From NCBI GenBank assembly GCA_025055755.1, contig JANWWF010000002.1:124001-188000 (forward strand): a stretch of 64,000 nucleotides of DNA. Direction: 5' to 3'. A program made the position numbers and the translations under genes. The notes below the pieces were generated by a model. It was not told where the DNA came from and did not search any database. It saw only the letters and a list, made by a program, of their open reading frames with translations. The DNA is from Candidatus Kapaibacterium sp. GTDB lineage: Bacteria > Bacteroidota > Ignavibacteria > Kapaibacteriales > NICIL-2. This document shows, piece by piece, positions 8,451 to 18,376 of this stretch; the stretch's first letter is position 1, and every line of letters starts with the position of its first letter.

Positions 8451-10991
8451 TTACTGGAAAATTGGCGTGCTCCGTTTTTCGATGCGGAGATCGCGTAGAA
8501 CGCTGGCAATCGGATTTAGCACCAAGTAGAACCCACTATTGATGCCAACGGGATACCACACAAAGCTCATCGCCCAGCAATGCAACTGTTTGGTGATCCG
8601 AATGTTGATACCGTTCAGGTCGCGGCGGAAAACATCATACGCAAAGCCGGCAGAGACGTTCCACGTTTGAGTAAGCTGCACATTCATTGCGGCCGAAAGA
8701 TTGAACTGTTCAGTTGGCGGCAACGCCTCAAACGGTCGAGAGTAGGAGTACGACACATTGAGCGTAACATCCCAGGGGAAAACAGGAGGTGCCCATCCCG
8801 GAGAGCTCTGCCCCCAGATGTCTGGCGTGCTTTGCTGTGTTTCGAGACGAGCACGAAACCGCTCACCAAGTTGCTCTGCAGTAGTGTCTGCTTGTGATTT
8901 CTGAGAGGGGCGGGATGAAGCCGGCATTATGCCACTTTGATTGAACGAGGTCGAAAAGTTCAACGTAAACGAAGTAATTCGGACTGCACTAAACACACCC
9001 AAGCGCTCTGCACGAAATCGGTTGATAGAGCGATATCCCAGTATTTGCCCCCCTACACCAACAATTGGTGCTTCGTCGTAGAAAGTTGTGCGCATCGAGC
9101 TTGAGAGTGTCAAATTTGCTATTGTAGGAAAACGAAACGTCCAGTTTTGGTCACTCAGACGGAATGAGTCAGCGGCAAAGTTGTACGAGCCACTCACGGA
9201 AAAGCGAAAGAGCTCAATTTTTTGCCCGGTGGTATCGGTGAAACGTTTTGCATCAAAGGCGTTGTCGATCGTGTAGTCCAGTCCAAGTGTTCGCCCTCGG
9301 GGAGCTATTCCGCCTCCATCGAGGGCAAACCGCGAATACTGCACACGCTGCTCGGGGCGGATGCTATCAGCGGGAATGGTGTACCAATCGTAGAAACCGT
9401 GAGAAGGAGCACTAAGGTCCGGCGCGATGCGAAGGGAGATTGTAGGAATCACCGTGTGGCGAATTGCGAGACTTGGGCCCAAAAACAATGGCTTACCGTA
9501 AAGAGTCGTTCGAGCAGATACTCCTGCACTAATTGCGTATTCATTGAACACGCCGTACTCAATTCGATCAACGGTTCTGCCCAGTGCAACGCTCCAGCTA
9601 CGAGTGATTCGGCGAGGATAGGTATTTGCCCTGATACTTAGAGTTGGTGTAATGGCAAAGTAGCCAAGACGAGGATTCACTGTTATCGAGGGGGTATGTT
9701 GCAGAACGCCACTCCACCGGATTGAATCGTAGGGCAGGGGAAGAGTACCGATCTCCCGCGCAAGAAATGCAGAGGCATTAGCGGCATAGCTGATGGTCAG
9801 CGTGGATAGCCAGTGGGAGGAGGGCACAATATCCCGCAGCGGCATAAACGAGGGAACTGTCAGCGATACTGTTGTTCTGTTATCGTGAGCAGCAGTAGTA
9901 ATGCTCTGGTTGCGCAGGTAGTTGAGAGATACACCGATTCCACTTTCAAATGTGTGCGATAGTCCTGCGCTGGAGGTGACATTTCCTAAGATGCGTTGAT
10001 TCAGTGCAAACTGTGTGGCGGCGATGTATCCCTGAGAGAGGAGGTCAATGTTCGCGGTAAAGCTCGTCGCTGGGGAGAACGTATGCTGGTGATTCAAGCG
10101 AAAGCGGTACTGTTGAGAGTACGGCTCGAGCGTCGAAAGACGTACGTTGGCAAACGAGAGAGCAGCTTGACCATTGAATGTGTAGCGGAGGGCATAGTCC
10201 ACCGTCGCGTTGATCTCGTAGCCGCCTTTGGAGTAGTACGTCCCTGCCAGGAGAACGCCTGTGTAATCACTGGCAGCCCAGTAGTAGCCAAGATTGGCAA
10301 GCATAACGCCACGTTGTGCAGAGAATGCCGGCTGTGGCGTCAGAAAGCCTGATTGGCGCCCGCCGCGGTTCGGGAAAACCATGCCAATGGGGAGGTAAAA
10401 GACAGGCACATCCTCAACGACCACTTCGATGTCTTGAAGGAAGACACGGTCGCCGGGGATTACTTTCATTCGGGGAGAGCGAAAGAAGAAGTGAGGATGT
10501 GGAGCATCGCAAGTCGTATAGCATCCTTCGGCGACATACAGAGTCGCGCTGTCGGCTTTATGAATTGCAGCACCAAAGTAAAAGCCGCTTTCGATGCTGG
10601 TTTCGCCCACGGTAACAGTTCCTCTGCCGGTTAGAAAATTGTAGCTCATCTGTTCCCCTGCGTATTGTTTGCCCTGGTCCGAAAACAGAGGAAAATCTCG
10701 GCGCTTGCCAAGGGAATCCCTTGCCCATTGTGCGCGGAGCGATTTAGTTTGAAAATCGATCTCGATAATCCCTGCATCGAGCGCTTGTTGCCGATGGCGG
10801 AGATGTGCTTTGCCATACAAACGCAGCAATCGCACCGGTGGCTCAAAAACCGCGGAATCGCGGGCACGAGCGACGATGATGCTATCTGTCCCAGAGCGGC
10901 GCATGCGTGTGTCCTGCTCTACTCGGAGAGTGTCGGGCTGCTGGGCATAGCAAAGTGTAACTGCTACTAGGGCAGCTGCAAGAAATCGCAT
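8451..10991 (-). CDS. lptD: LptD/OstA-like LPS-assembly outer membrane protein
   Basis: Signal peptide, OstA-like N-terminus (GKAHLRHRQQALDAGIIEIDF), FYLPIGMVFPNRGGRQSGFLTP, long beta-barrel region. Confidence 0.8.
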   Translation of the reverse strand: MRFLAAALVAVTLCYAQQPDTLRVEQDTRMRRSGTDSIIVARARDSAVFEPPVRLLRLYGKAHLRHRQQALDAGIIEIDFQTKSLRAQWARDSLGKRRDFPLFSDQGKQYAGEQMSYNFLTGRGTVTVGETSIESGFYFGAAIHKADSATLYVAEGCYTTCDAPHPHFFFRSPRMKVIPGDRVFLQDIEVVVEDVPVFYLPIGMVFPNRGGRQSGFLTPQPAFSAQRGVMLANLGYYWAASDYTGVLLAGTYYSKGGYEINATVDYALRYTFNGQAALSFANVRLSTLEPYSQQYRFRLNHQHTFSPATSFTANIDLLSQGYIAATQFALNQRILGNVTSSAGLSHTFESGIGVSLNYLRNQSITTAAHDNRTTVSLTVPSFMPLRDIVPSSHWLSTLTISYAANASAFLAREIGTLPLPYDSIRWSGVLQHTPSITVNPRLGYFAITPTLSIRANTYPRRITRSWSVALGRTVDRIEYGVFNEYAISAGVSARTTLYGKPLFLGPSLAIRHTVIPTISLRIAPDLSAPSHGFYDWYTIPADSIRPEQRVQYSRFALDGGGIAPRGRTLGLDYTIDNAFDAKRFTDTTGQKIELFRFSVSGSYNFAADSFRLSDQNWTFRFPTIANLTLSSSMRTTFYDEAPIVGVGGQILGYRSINRFRAERLGVFSAVRITSFTLNFSTSFNQSGIMPASSRPSQKSQADTTAEQLGERFRARLETQQSTPDIWGQSSPGWAPPVFPWDVTLNVSYSYSRPFEALPPTEQFNLSAAMNVQLTQTWNVSAGFAYDVFRRDLNGINIRITKQLHCWAMSFVWYPVGINSGFYLVLNPIASVLRDLRIEKRSTPIFQ

Positions 10992-10996
10992 CGGTT

Positions 10997-11830
10997 TCAG
11001 TTGAGTGCCCTTGTTCGGACTGTGCGGGGAAGACGGAAGCGAAAGGGTAATTGTACAACCTGTTCCATGACGGTGTCGAGCGTTACACTGAGCTCGATTT
11101 TTCGCTCAGGGGCGATGACACGAATATGTTCAGGATAGCGGCTACTATCCCATTGGCGGTAGTTTGAGTACTCAATTGCAAAAAGGAGCTGATTAGTAGG
11201 GGATTTTCGTTGATATGCAGCTAACTCGCCATCGCTATTGACAAGGGCCAAGTCAACGAAGGCGGAATCCTTGTGCATATACAGTACTGTGCGTTTGTTG
11301 CTGTCCACTGAAACAGGAGCATACGTCGAATCCGGATAGGGCAATTCACATCGTAGGAGAGAAAATAAATCCTCTCGCGAGATGGGGAACGGCAAAATTG
11401 CCTGAAGTGACTTACTGGGCAAGGAAAGAGTTATTGCTTCCATCGCTAATGCATCGAACACAACAAATTCATCGCGAGTGCAATATGTCCGTGCAGCGAC
11501 AATGCCCAAAGGTCCGTACACTGTTCCTGCTAACGAATCCCGTCCTGCCAAATAGAGTTTGAATGTTCCTTCGGTTGTCAATTCATTTGCGCGGACTTCA
11601 AGGTTGCCACTGAGCGCACAGTAAGTGCAAAATGAGCGCTGGATGGGAAGGGAAAACATTGGTGAAGAAGAACGTATGGTGGTCTGTTGGTTTACTTCCT
11701 GGGGTCTTGCTGGAGAAGTAATTACGCTCTTACAACTGAAAACGGTACTAATCAGCAGCGCAACTGGAACAAACAGTCGCAAGAATATGTTCGGCTGCGT
11801 AGTTTGGAATTGGTTTAGTGTCACACGCAT
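10997..11830 (-). CDS. Lipoprotein, DUF4292/LolB-like
   Basis: Start set to MRVTL; lipobox-like LISTVFSC; central region (LAGRDSLAGTVYGPLGIVAARTYCTRDEFVVFDAL) resembles DUF4292 proteins. Confidence 0.5.
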   Translation of the reverse strand: MRVTLNQFQTTQPNIFLRLFVPVALLISTVFSCKSVITSPARPQEVNQQTTIRSSSPMFSLPIQRSFCTYCALSGNLEVRANELTTEGTFKLYLAGRDSLAGTVYGPLGIVAARTYCTRDEFVVFDALAMEAITLSLPSKSLQAILPFPISREDLFSLLRCELPYPDSTYAPVSVDSNKRTVLYMHKDSAFVDLALVNSDGELAAYQRKSPTNQLLFAIEYSNYRQWDSSRYPEHIRVIAPERKIELSVTLDTVMEQVVQLPFRFRLPRTVRTRALN

Positions 11831-11839
11831 AGCAGAGTG

Positions 11840-12298
11840 ATGATATACGTAACCCGTCGTGCGACGTTTTCGGCATCGCATCGCTTGTACAATCCACTGT
11901 TTAGCGACGAAGAAAACGAACGCATCTTTGACAAGTGCAACAATCCGCGAGGGCATGGGCACAATTATGTACTCGAAGTTACGGTGCGAGGAGTCCCTGA
12001 CCCGCAGACAGGATACGTTATTGACTTGAAAGTGTTGCGCGATATTATTGAAGAACACATCATTGCTAAGGTGGACCATAAGCACCTCAACGATGATGTG
12101 GATTTTTTGCGGGGAATTATTCCCACCGCAGAAAACTTAGCATGGGCATTCTGGCAGATTCTTGAACCTATTATTCCGGCAGGGACTTTACACGCAATCC
12201 GTGTGTACGAATCCGAAAACAACTTCGTCGAATACCACGGCGAACCAATGGAGGTGCCCCGCTATCCTGTTGAACAGTTCCAACAGTCAGCCCTATGA
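11840..12298 (+). CDS. 6-pyruvoyl-tetrahydropterin synthase family protein (PTPS/QueD)
   Basis: FSASHRLYNPLFSDEENERIFDKCNNPRGHGHNYVLEVTV; DHKHLN; VYESENNFVEYHGE. GTG at 11837 or ATG at 11840. Confidence 0.92.
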   Translation: MIYVTRRATFSASHRLYNPLFSDEENERIFDKCNNPRGHGHNYVLEVTVRGVPDPQTGYVIDLKVLRDIIEEHIIAKVDHKHLNDDVDFLRGIIPTAENLAWAFWQILEPIIPAGTLHAIRVYESENNFVEYHGEPMEVPRYPVEQFQQSAL

Positions 12299-12969
12299 CA
12301 CTAAAACCGACCAATGGGAATGGCTATATAAGCACGCATGGAGAGAAAATTCTCGCATTTGACGCAAACGGAAACGTTCCTTTGACCGACCAGGAACGGC
12401 AAGCAATGATCGATCAACTCGAGCAGAAGTTCGCTGAAGTAATGGACATCCTCCGGATTGATCGAGTCAGTGATCCCAACAGCCGAGAAACGCCACGTCG
12501 TCTTGCCCGCATGTGGGTCAATGAGCTGTTTATCGGACGTTATACGCCACCGCCAGCAGTGACGATTTTTCCCAATCGGAAGAAAGTCAATGAGCTCATC
12601 ATCAGCAAGGGAATCAAGGTAATGTCAGTATGTTCACATCACTGGCAGCCGATCAGCGGAACATGCACAATCGGATACATGCCGGGTGATTACATCATTG
12701 GCTTGAGCAAGCTTACTCGGATTGTTGAGTGGTTCTCTCGTCGCGGGCAAATTCAGGAGGAAATGGGAGAGCAAATAGCCGACTATTTGGAAGAGCTTCT
12801 CCAGCCACGGGCACTTGGAGTGATTATCCAAGCAAAGCACTACTGTATGATTGCTCGAGGTGTTGAAGCTGACCATGAACAGAGCGATATGGTGACCTCA
12901 GTGATGCGGGGAGAATTGCAGCACGACGACAATCTTCGCAATGAGTTTCTGCGACTTGCAATTCCATAG
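12295..12969 (+). CDS. folE: GTP cyclohydrolase I
   Basis: RVSDPNSRETPRRLARMWVNELF; VMSVCSHHWQPISGTCTIGYMP; LSKLTRIVEWFSRRGQIQEEMGEQIAD; overlaps the PTPS gene by 4 bp. Confidence 0.95.
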   Translation: MTLKPTNGNGYISTHGEKILAFDANGNVPLTDQERQAMIDQLEQKFAEVMDILRIDRVSDPNSRETPRRLARMWVNELFIGRYTPPPAVTIFPNRKKVNELIISKGIKVMSVCSHHWQPISGTCTIGYMPGDYIIGLSKLTRIVEWFSRRGQIQEEMGEQIADYLEELLQPRALGVIIQAKHYCMIARGVEADHEQSDMVTSVMRGELQHDDNLRNEFLRLAIP

Positions 12970-12971
12970 TA

Positions 12972-13598
12972 ATGGCAAGCACAACACTCGAGCAACCATT
13001 TTGGAAAGTTGGTAAGCTGGTAGCAGGGGTGGATGAAGCCGGCCGTGGATGCCTTGCGGGTCCTGTTGTGGCTGCTGCCGTTGTACTCTCCCCTGACTCC
13101 CGGCATTTGTGTCGTCAAGTTCAGGATTCAAAGCAGCTTTCGCCCGCTGCTCGAGAGAAGCTCTACGATGACATTACAAGTCAAGCGCTCGCCTGGGGAG
13201 TTGGAATTGCTGATGTTGCGATGATAGACCGGCAGAATATATTCCGCGCAACCCTTTATGCAATGCAGCAGGCAGTCAATGCGCTGACTGTGAGGGTAGA
13301 TCACGTTTTTGTTGATGGACCCCACCTGCCACCTGATTTTATGGAAGCAACACCTGTGGTAGGTGGCGATGTACGGTCTGCCTCGATCGCGGCAGCATCT
13401 ATTGTTGCAAAGGTTACGCGAGATCGCATAATGATAGCTCTTGCCGCCGAATATCCCCATTTTGGATTTGATCGCCATAAGGGCTATCCTACTGCAGAAC
13501 ACTACCGCTGTTTGGATCGATGGGGACCAACACCAGTGCACCGGAAGAGCTTTCTCGGTAAATGGCATACTCGTACCCGCCAGCAGCAGGCGCTGTAA
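12972..13598 (+). CDS. rnhB: Ribonuclease HII
   Basis: VAGVDEAGRGCLAGPVVAAAVVL; DGPHLP; SIAAASIVAKVTRDRIM; GFDRHKGYPTAEH. Confidence 0.97.
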   Translation: MASTTLEQPFWKVGKLVAGVDEAGRGCLAGPVVAAAVVLSPDSRHLCRQVQDSKQLSPAAREKLYDDITSQALAWGVGIADVAMIDRQNIFRATLYAMQQAVNALTVRVDHVFVDGPHLPPDFMEATPVVGGDVRSASIAAASIVAKVTRDRIMIALAAEYPHFGFDRHKGYPTAEHYRCLDRWGPTPVHRKSFLGKWHTRTRQQQAL

Positions 13599-13630
13599 TT
13601 TGCATAAAAACCTTTTGCGTAGCCATACCC

Positions 13631-14914
13631 ATGGATATACTCTTTGAACGTATCCGTGTCGTTAGTCCCGCAGAGCGCCGCAATCAAGAAGCATATCTAT
13701 GGATCCGCGATGGAGTAATTACCTATTGCCAGATAGAGCCACCACAACATGTGCCCGAACGAACGCATCGTATTAACGCCCGAGGCTGGATTGCAGCCCC
13801 GGGGTTCGTGGATATGCATGTTCATCTCCGTGAACCAGGTCATACTCACAAAGAAACAATTGCTACGGGGACCAGTGCTGCTGCCAATGGAGGATTTACC
13901 GATATTGTCTGCATGCCGAATACAGAACCGCCAATCGACTCGCCTGCTGTGATCGAATATATCCGGCAGCGTGCAAGTGGATTGGTGCAGGTTCACATTT
14001 GCGCTGCAATCTCGGTAGGACGAAAGGGAGAGCTCCTTGCACCTTTACATCAGCTTATCGAAGCAGGAGCAATCATGTTTTCCGATGATGGCTCTTGTGT
14101 ACAGAGTGCAGAACTCATGCGTCGAGCATTTGACTACGTTGCGCCATACGATGCTTTGCTCAGTCAGCATTGTGAGGAGCACTCGATGACGAAGGGCTTC
14201 GACATCAACGAGGGATTAGTTGCGACAAAGCTCGGCTTACGGGGGTATCCCTCGGTTGCAGAAGACATTATTGTCGCGCGGGATATTCTGTTGGCCGAAT
14301 ACTGTGGCAATCGGCGTTACCATGTGTCTCACTTAAGCACTCGTGGGGCAGTCCGCCTGGTGCGACTAGCGAAGTCATGGGGATTGCGAGTAAGTGCGGA
14401 GGTAACACCCCACCACTTTACACTGACCGAGGATGCTGTTGGCGCCTTCAACACGAATGCAAAGATGAATCCGCCACTACGCAGTCGTGCAGACGTGGAG
14501 GCTATTATCGAAGCTCTTGCCGAAGGTACAATTGATGCTATTGCAACCGATCATGCTCCTCATACGCAGGAGGAGAAAAAGCAGTTTTTCTCCGTAGCGC
14601 CAAACGGCATCATTGGATTAGAAACAGCGGTTGGGCTAACCTTCACCAAACTTTACCACGAGCATAAGTTTTCCCTGGAGCGCATTGTGGAACTAATGAG
14701 TGTGGGACCACGGCAAGTTTTAGGTTTACCACAGCCTCGTATTGTGGAGGGGGAGCCCGCTGTTATAACTATTGTTGCAATTGACGAGGAATGGACTGTA
14801 GAGCCGGAGCGTTTCTATACGAATGCTCGGAATACCCCTTTTGGAGGATGGCAATTGAAAGGTAAACCCCGCTACGTGTTCAATCGTGGCATGATGTGGG
14901 AGAGTCAACTGTAG
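13631..14914 (+). CDS. pyrC: Dihydroorotase
   Basis: APGFVDMHVHLREPGHTHKETIATG; MPNTEPPIDSP; HYHVSHLST-like; ATDHAPHTQEEK. Start set to MDILFERIRVV. Confidence 0.95.
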   Translation: MDILFERIRVVSPAERRNQEAYLWIRDGVITYCQIEPPQHVPERTHRINARGWIAAPGFVDMHVHLREPGHTHKETIATGTSAAANGGFTDIVCMPNTEPPIDSPAVIEYIRQRASGLVQVHICAAISVGRKGELLAPLHQLIEAGAIMFSDDGSCVQSAELMRRAFDYVAPYDALLSQHCEEHSMTKGFDINEGLVATKLGLRGYPSVAEDIIVARDILLAEYCGNRRYHVSHLSTRGAVRLVRLAKSWGLRVSAEVTPHHFTLTEDAVGAFNTNAKMNPPLRSRADVEAIIEALAEGTIDAIATDHAPHTQEEKKQFFSVAPNGIIGLETAVGLTFTKLYHEHKFSLERIVELMSVGPRQVLGLPQPRIVEGEPAVITIVAIDEEWTVEPERFYTNARNTPFGGWQLKGKPRYVFNRGMMWESQL

Positions 14915-15003
14915 ATCTCCACCATCGGAAGCAAGGAACTGCATCTGTAATTTTGTGCGTTGTAAAGGCAATAACCTGCTCACTAATACCTGAGACAATT
15001 GCT

Positions 15004-15525
15004 ATGCGCGTGCTGAAAAATGTTGTGATGGGTGCCGCGATCTCGTGCATGTTTGTTGCTTGTAATATTCGCGGCTTTTTTATTTCCCAGACTGATGATC
15101 CTGTGTGGCACGGACCGAGCGAAGAGCAAGCCGCTTCAGCAGAGGAGCAGTCGCTGGGAGCAAAGCTTTTCAACAAGAACTGTGCCTCGTGCCATCAAAC
15201 CAGTGGGAAAGGTATCACCGGAAGCATTCCACCTCTTGTTGGTTCGGCGTTGGCAAATAGTGAGGATGTGACGAAACCGATTCGAATCGTACTCCATGGA
15301 TTCCGGGGCGCCATTGTCCGCAATGGGGTCAAGTACAATGGAGTTATGCAGCCATGGCACTCTGTGCTCACCGATGATGAGATTGCTGCCATACTAACGT
15401 ATGTACGCACGAGTTGGGGAAACAATGGCGGAGAAATTAAAGCGGAAGATGTCGCTCGCGTGCGCGAAGCAACGAAGACACGCACAACGCAGTACACTGA
15501 AGCAGAACTGGAACAGCCTCTCTAA
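15004..15525 (+). CDS. Exported mono-heme cytochrome c
   Basis: Signal/lipobox-like MRVLKNVVMGAAISCMFVAC; heme motif CASCH (FNKNCASCHQTSGKG); downstream MQPWHSVLTDDEIAAILTYVR. Confidence 0.88.
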   Translation: MRVLKNVVMGAAISCMFVACNIRGFFISQTDDPVWHGPSEEQAASAEEQSLGAKLFNKNCASCHQTSGKGITGSIPPLVGSALANSEDVTKPIRIVLHGFRGAIVRNGVKYNGVMQPWHSVLTDDEIAAILTYVRTSWGNNGGEIKAEDVARVREATKTRTTQYTEAELEQPL

Positions 15526-16445
15526 TGCATCCCAACGCAGTACGCCTGGCATCAACATCGCATGTGCAGAAGGAGCAGAGCGCTCGTACTCTTCCTCTAT
15601 TGCTGGAATTATCAAAGCCAGGCATTACACTCATGGAGGTTGTTACTGCAGTGGTAGGATTCTGGGTGGCACGTCCATGGGAGCATTTCGGCACGGGGGA
15701 ACTGCTCCTACGCTTGGGGGGACTGGCGATAGGTGTCTTATTGCTCGGAGCAAGTGCCGGGGCACTTAATCACTTGGTGGAGCGATCCAATGATGCACGA
15801 ATGCTACGGACTGCACTCCGCCCCCTTGCCTCTGGACGGCTCTCGGTACGGGGTGGAACAGTATTTGCAGTCGCAATGTTTATTGCAGGTAGTGTGGCAC
15901 TTGTAGCTCTTGATTGGATGGTGGCACTGCTGGGTATTGCAACAGTGGTGCTATACATCGCGGTGTACACGCCCCTGAAGACAATATCGCCACTTGCTCT
16001 TTATATCGGGGGGATTCCAGGTGCATTGCCAGTGGTAGGTGGGTGGGTTGCTGGTGGGGGAAGTCTTTTGTCAATAGAAGCATTAGTTCTGGGATTAATT
16101 ATGTTCTGGTGGCAGCTCCCCCATTTTTTAGCCTTAGCAATTATGTATGCCGACGATTACCGCCGGGGTGGCTTTGCTCTATTAGCAGATGGTGCTGCCA
16201 AGCCGTTAGCATGGCACATATTCTTCTATTCGGTGTTGCTGATTGTATCAGCAAGTTGTTGGTCGATTGTTGGGCGAGCAGGTGTTCTTTACACACTTGG
16301 ATGCGTTGTGCTCAGCGTGTTGCTACTGGTGCGTTGCATCGAATTAGTTCGTCAGCCCTCAGCTTCCCAGGGGCGTGCAGTCCTTATGGCAACCTATGTG
16401 TTTTTGATGGGTTTGTTTCTCCTTGCAGCCGTAGATGTCCGATGA
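15525..16445 (+). CDS. ctaB: Protoheme IX farnesyltransferase (heme O synthase)
   Basis: UbiA-family membrane prenyltransferase: LLELSKPGITLMEVVTAVVGF; AGALNHLVERSNDARMLRTALRPL; YTPLKTISPLALYIGGIPGALPVVGGW; QLPHFLALAIMYADDYRRGG. Confidence 0.93.
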   Translation: MHPNAVRLASTSHVQKEQSARTLPLLLELSKPGITLMEVVTAVVGFWVARPWEHFGTGELLLRLGGLAIGVLLLGASAGALNHLVERSNDARMLRTALRPLASGRLSVRGGTVFAVAMFIAGSVALVALDWMVALLGIATVVLYIAVYTPLKTISPLALYIGGIPGALPVVGGWVAGGGSLLSIEALVLGLIMFWWQLPHFLALAIMYADDYRRGGFALLADGAAKPLAWHIFFYSVLLIVSASCWSIVGRAGVLYTLGCVVLSVLLLVRCIELVRQPSASQGRAVLMATYVFLMGLFLLAAVDVR

Positions 16446-17032
16446 TCGCCCGGTTGCTGACAGTAGCTCGCTTTTTAGCAATCGCTGGTATAGGCATTCT
16501 GGTGGCGTGTCAGCGCGGTGATACACCAGCTTGGGATGAGCTACCAACTATTAAGAAGGCGCCGTCGTTTGCAGTGGTCAACTACGATGGAAAGCTTCTC
16601 TCCAGTGAACAGCTTAAGGGGAAGCCTTGGGTTGCATCCTTTATGTTCGCAACATGTCAAGGGGTGTGTCCCATAATGAACACACATGTTGCAAGGCTTC
16701 AGCAAGAGGTAGGGGATGCTGTTCGCTTTGTGTCTTTCACCGTTGATCCTGAGACAGATAGTCTTCCGGCTCTTGCTCACTATGCCCACCGCTATGGAGC
16801 GCGGCAAGGTATTTGGTTTATTGCACGCACGACCCTCGACTCGGTGCGCATGTTGAGCCGTGATGGCTTTTTACTATCCGATCCCAAAACACCAGACCTG
16901 CATAGTGCTCGACTTGTCTTGGTCGATGAACACGGTATGATCCGTGGCTATTTCAATAGTCTTGATTCAGCCGACATACAAAGGCTTCAACAGCTCCTTG
17001 CTGAGTATGTGCAACGTGTGAGCAAGAAATGA
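16442..17032 (+). CDS. SCO1/SenC family copper chaperone
   Basis: LKGKPWVASFMFATCQGVCPIMNTHVARLQ (CxxxCP), VSFTVDPETDSLPALAHYAHRYGA. Start reset from the 15914 ORF to ATG overlapping the ctaB stop. Confidence 0.92.
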   Translation: MIARLLTVARFLAIAGIGILVACQRGDTPAWDELPTIKKAPSFAVVNYDGKLLSSEQLKGKPWVASFMFATCQGVCPIMNTHVARLQQEVGDAVRFVSFTVDPETDSLPALAHYAHRYGARQGIWFIARTTLDSVRMLSRDGFLLSDPKTPDLHSARLVLVDEHGMIRGYFNSLDSADIQRLQQLLAEYVQRVSKK

Positions 17033-17577
17033 TCTATCGTCTTCTCCGAAGCTTATCCGATGAGACACTGCGCGTAGTGATTTACGCAACTGCAGTCGTT
17101 ATAAGTGCACTTGTTGCATTTATCATTCTCAACCCGGGGCTACTTCGCCTTGGCGGAATTGACGTGTCATATGCGCCGCCATTCCATGCATTCTTGAATG
17201 GAACGGTAGCGATACTCCTTGTCGTTGGTTACGGAGCAATTCGTCGGCGTCATATTGGACTCCATCGGACAGTGATGCTCAGTGCGTTTGCATTGTCATC
17301 CCTATTTTTGATTTCGTATGTAATCTATCATACGCAAAAGCCGGAGCCAGTGTACTTTACTGGCACGGGGCTTGCGCGAGCGATTTATCTGTTCATTCTA
17401 ACTACCCACATTGTCTTGGCTGCGGTCATCGTTCCACTTGCGCTTTTCACGATAGTACGCGCGTGGCGGAATGAGATCGCCCGGCATCGCCGAATTGCTC
17501 GGTGGACACTTCCGTTGTGGCTATATGTTGCTGTAACGGGAGTTGCAGTGTACTTTATGCTTTACCTATGGCGTTGA
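17029..17577 (+). CDS. DUF420 membrane protein (CtaM-like oxidase assembly candidate)
   Basis: Multi-TM; PPFHAFLNGTVAILLVVGYGAIRRRHIGLHRTVMLSAF; TGVAVYFMLY; in an oxidase-assembly gene cluster. Confidence 0.8.
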   Translation: MIYRLLRSLSDETLRVVIYATAVVISALVAFIILNPGLLRLGGIDVSYAPPFHAFLNGTVAILLVVGYGAIRRRHIGLHRTVMLSAFALSSLFLISYVIYHTQKPEPVYFTGTGLARAIYLFILTTHIVLAAVIVPLALFTIVRAWRNEIARHRRIARWTLPLWLYVAVTGVAVYFMLYLWR

Positions 17578-17604
17578 TAGTTGAACAAATAGAACCAATG
17601 TGGT

Positions 17605-18360
17605 ATGTTTTCTCAACGCATTGACCGACTGCTCAAGCGAACCATTCTTGGTACCGGTGCTACAATTGCTGTAGGTGCGATAGTACTCTATTTTGGGATG
17701 CGCAACGACGTAACGGACGTCGGATACCGTCCCCAGCAGCCGGTGCCATTCTCCCATAAGTTGCATGTAGGACAGCTGCAGATACACTGCCAGTACTGCC
17801 ATGCAGGGGTTGAGCAATCTGCGCACTCGCCTGTACCAACAACCAGTGTATGTATGGGATGCCATATTGTGATCAAAGCGGAAAGTCCAAAGCTGCAGCT
17901 TGTGCGAGAAAGCTGGGAAAAAGGGATTCCGATTCAGTGGCGACGTGTTCATAAGCTACCAGATTACGTGCATTTCAATCATGCACGACACATTCGAGCG
18001 CAGATAGATTGTCAGTCTTGCCATGGGAATGTTGAAATCCAGGGAGTTATAGCTCAGAACAAGCCGCTGTCGATGGGATGGTGCCTGAGCTGCCATCGAA
18101 ATCCCGAAGAGCACATTATTCCCGCTCGTCCAATTTCGGGCATATTTACCGGTGAACGCTTGCCCGAAGATTTCCGCGAACATTTATTTGAACCGATCAA
18201 TTCGAATTTGGTCAAAGGCGTTGCTGCCAGAGTGCGTCCGATTACCTCGCCTCAGTACGGGGCATGGGAAACGGATATTCCTACGCCTGTCATTGCAGGG
18301 ATTCCCCATCCAAAGCTGCCGGGCTACGGTCCGGAAAACTGTTCCGCATGTCACTACTAA
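17605..18360 (+). CDS. actA: Alternative Complex III subunit ActA, pentaheme cytochrome c
   Basis: Five CxxCH motifs (CQYCH, CMGCH, CQSCH, CLSCH, CSACH), N-terminal TM anchor, first gene of actABCDEF. Confidence 0.93.
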   Translation: MFSQRIDRLLKRTILGTGATIAVGAIVLYFGMRNDVTDVGYRPQQPVPFSHKLHVGQLQIHCQYCHAGVEQSAHSPVPTTSVCMGCHIVIKAESPKLQLVRESWEKGIPIQWRRVHKLPDYVHFNHARHIRAQIDCQSCHGNVEIQGVIAQNKPLSMGWCLSCHRNPEEHIIPARPISGIFTGERLPEDFREHLFEPINSNLVKGVAARVRPITSPQYGAWETDIPTPVIAGIPHPKLPGYGPENCSACHY

Positions 18361-18376
18361 TTGTGCGAAAAGCGAT

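Noticed and set aside
8120-8509. Minus-strand ORF 8120..8509 and many other 60-150 aa ORFs in the track
   Set aside because: They overlap confidently assigned genes in other frames and have no recognisable domains.
15914-16441. Long N-terminal extension of the SCO1 ORF (15914 start)
   Set aside because: Overlaps ctaB out of frame; the internal ATG at 16442 overlaps the ctaB stop and starts a normal signal peptide.
18152-18376. N-terminal extension of the ActB ORF
   Set aside because: Overlaps the actA coding region; MAQNS start at 18377 gives a proper Tat-type N-terminus.
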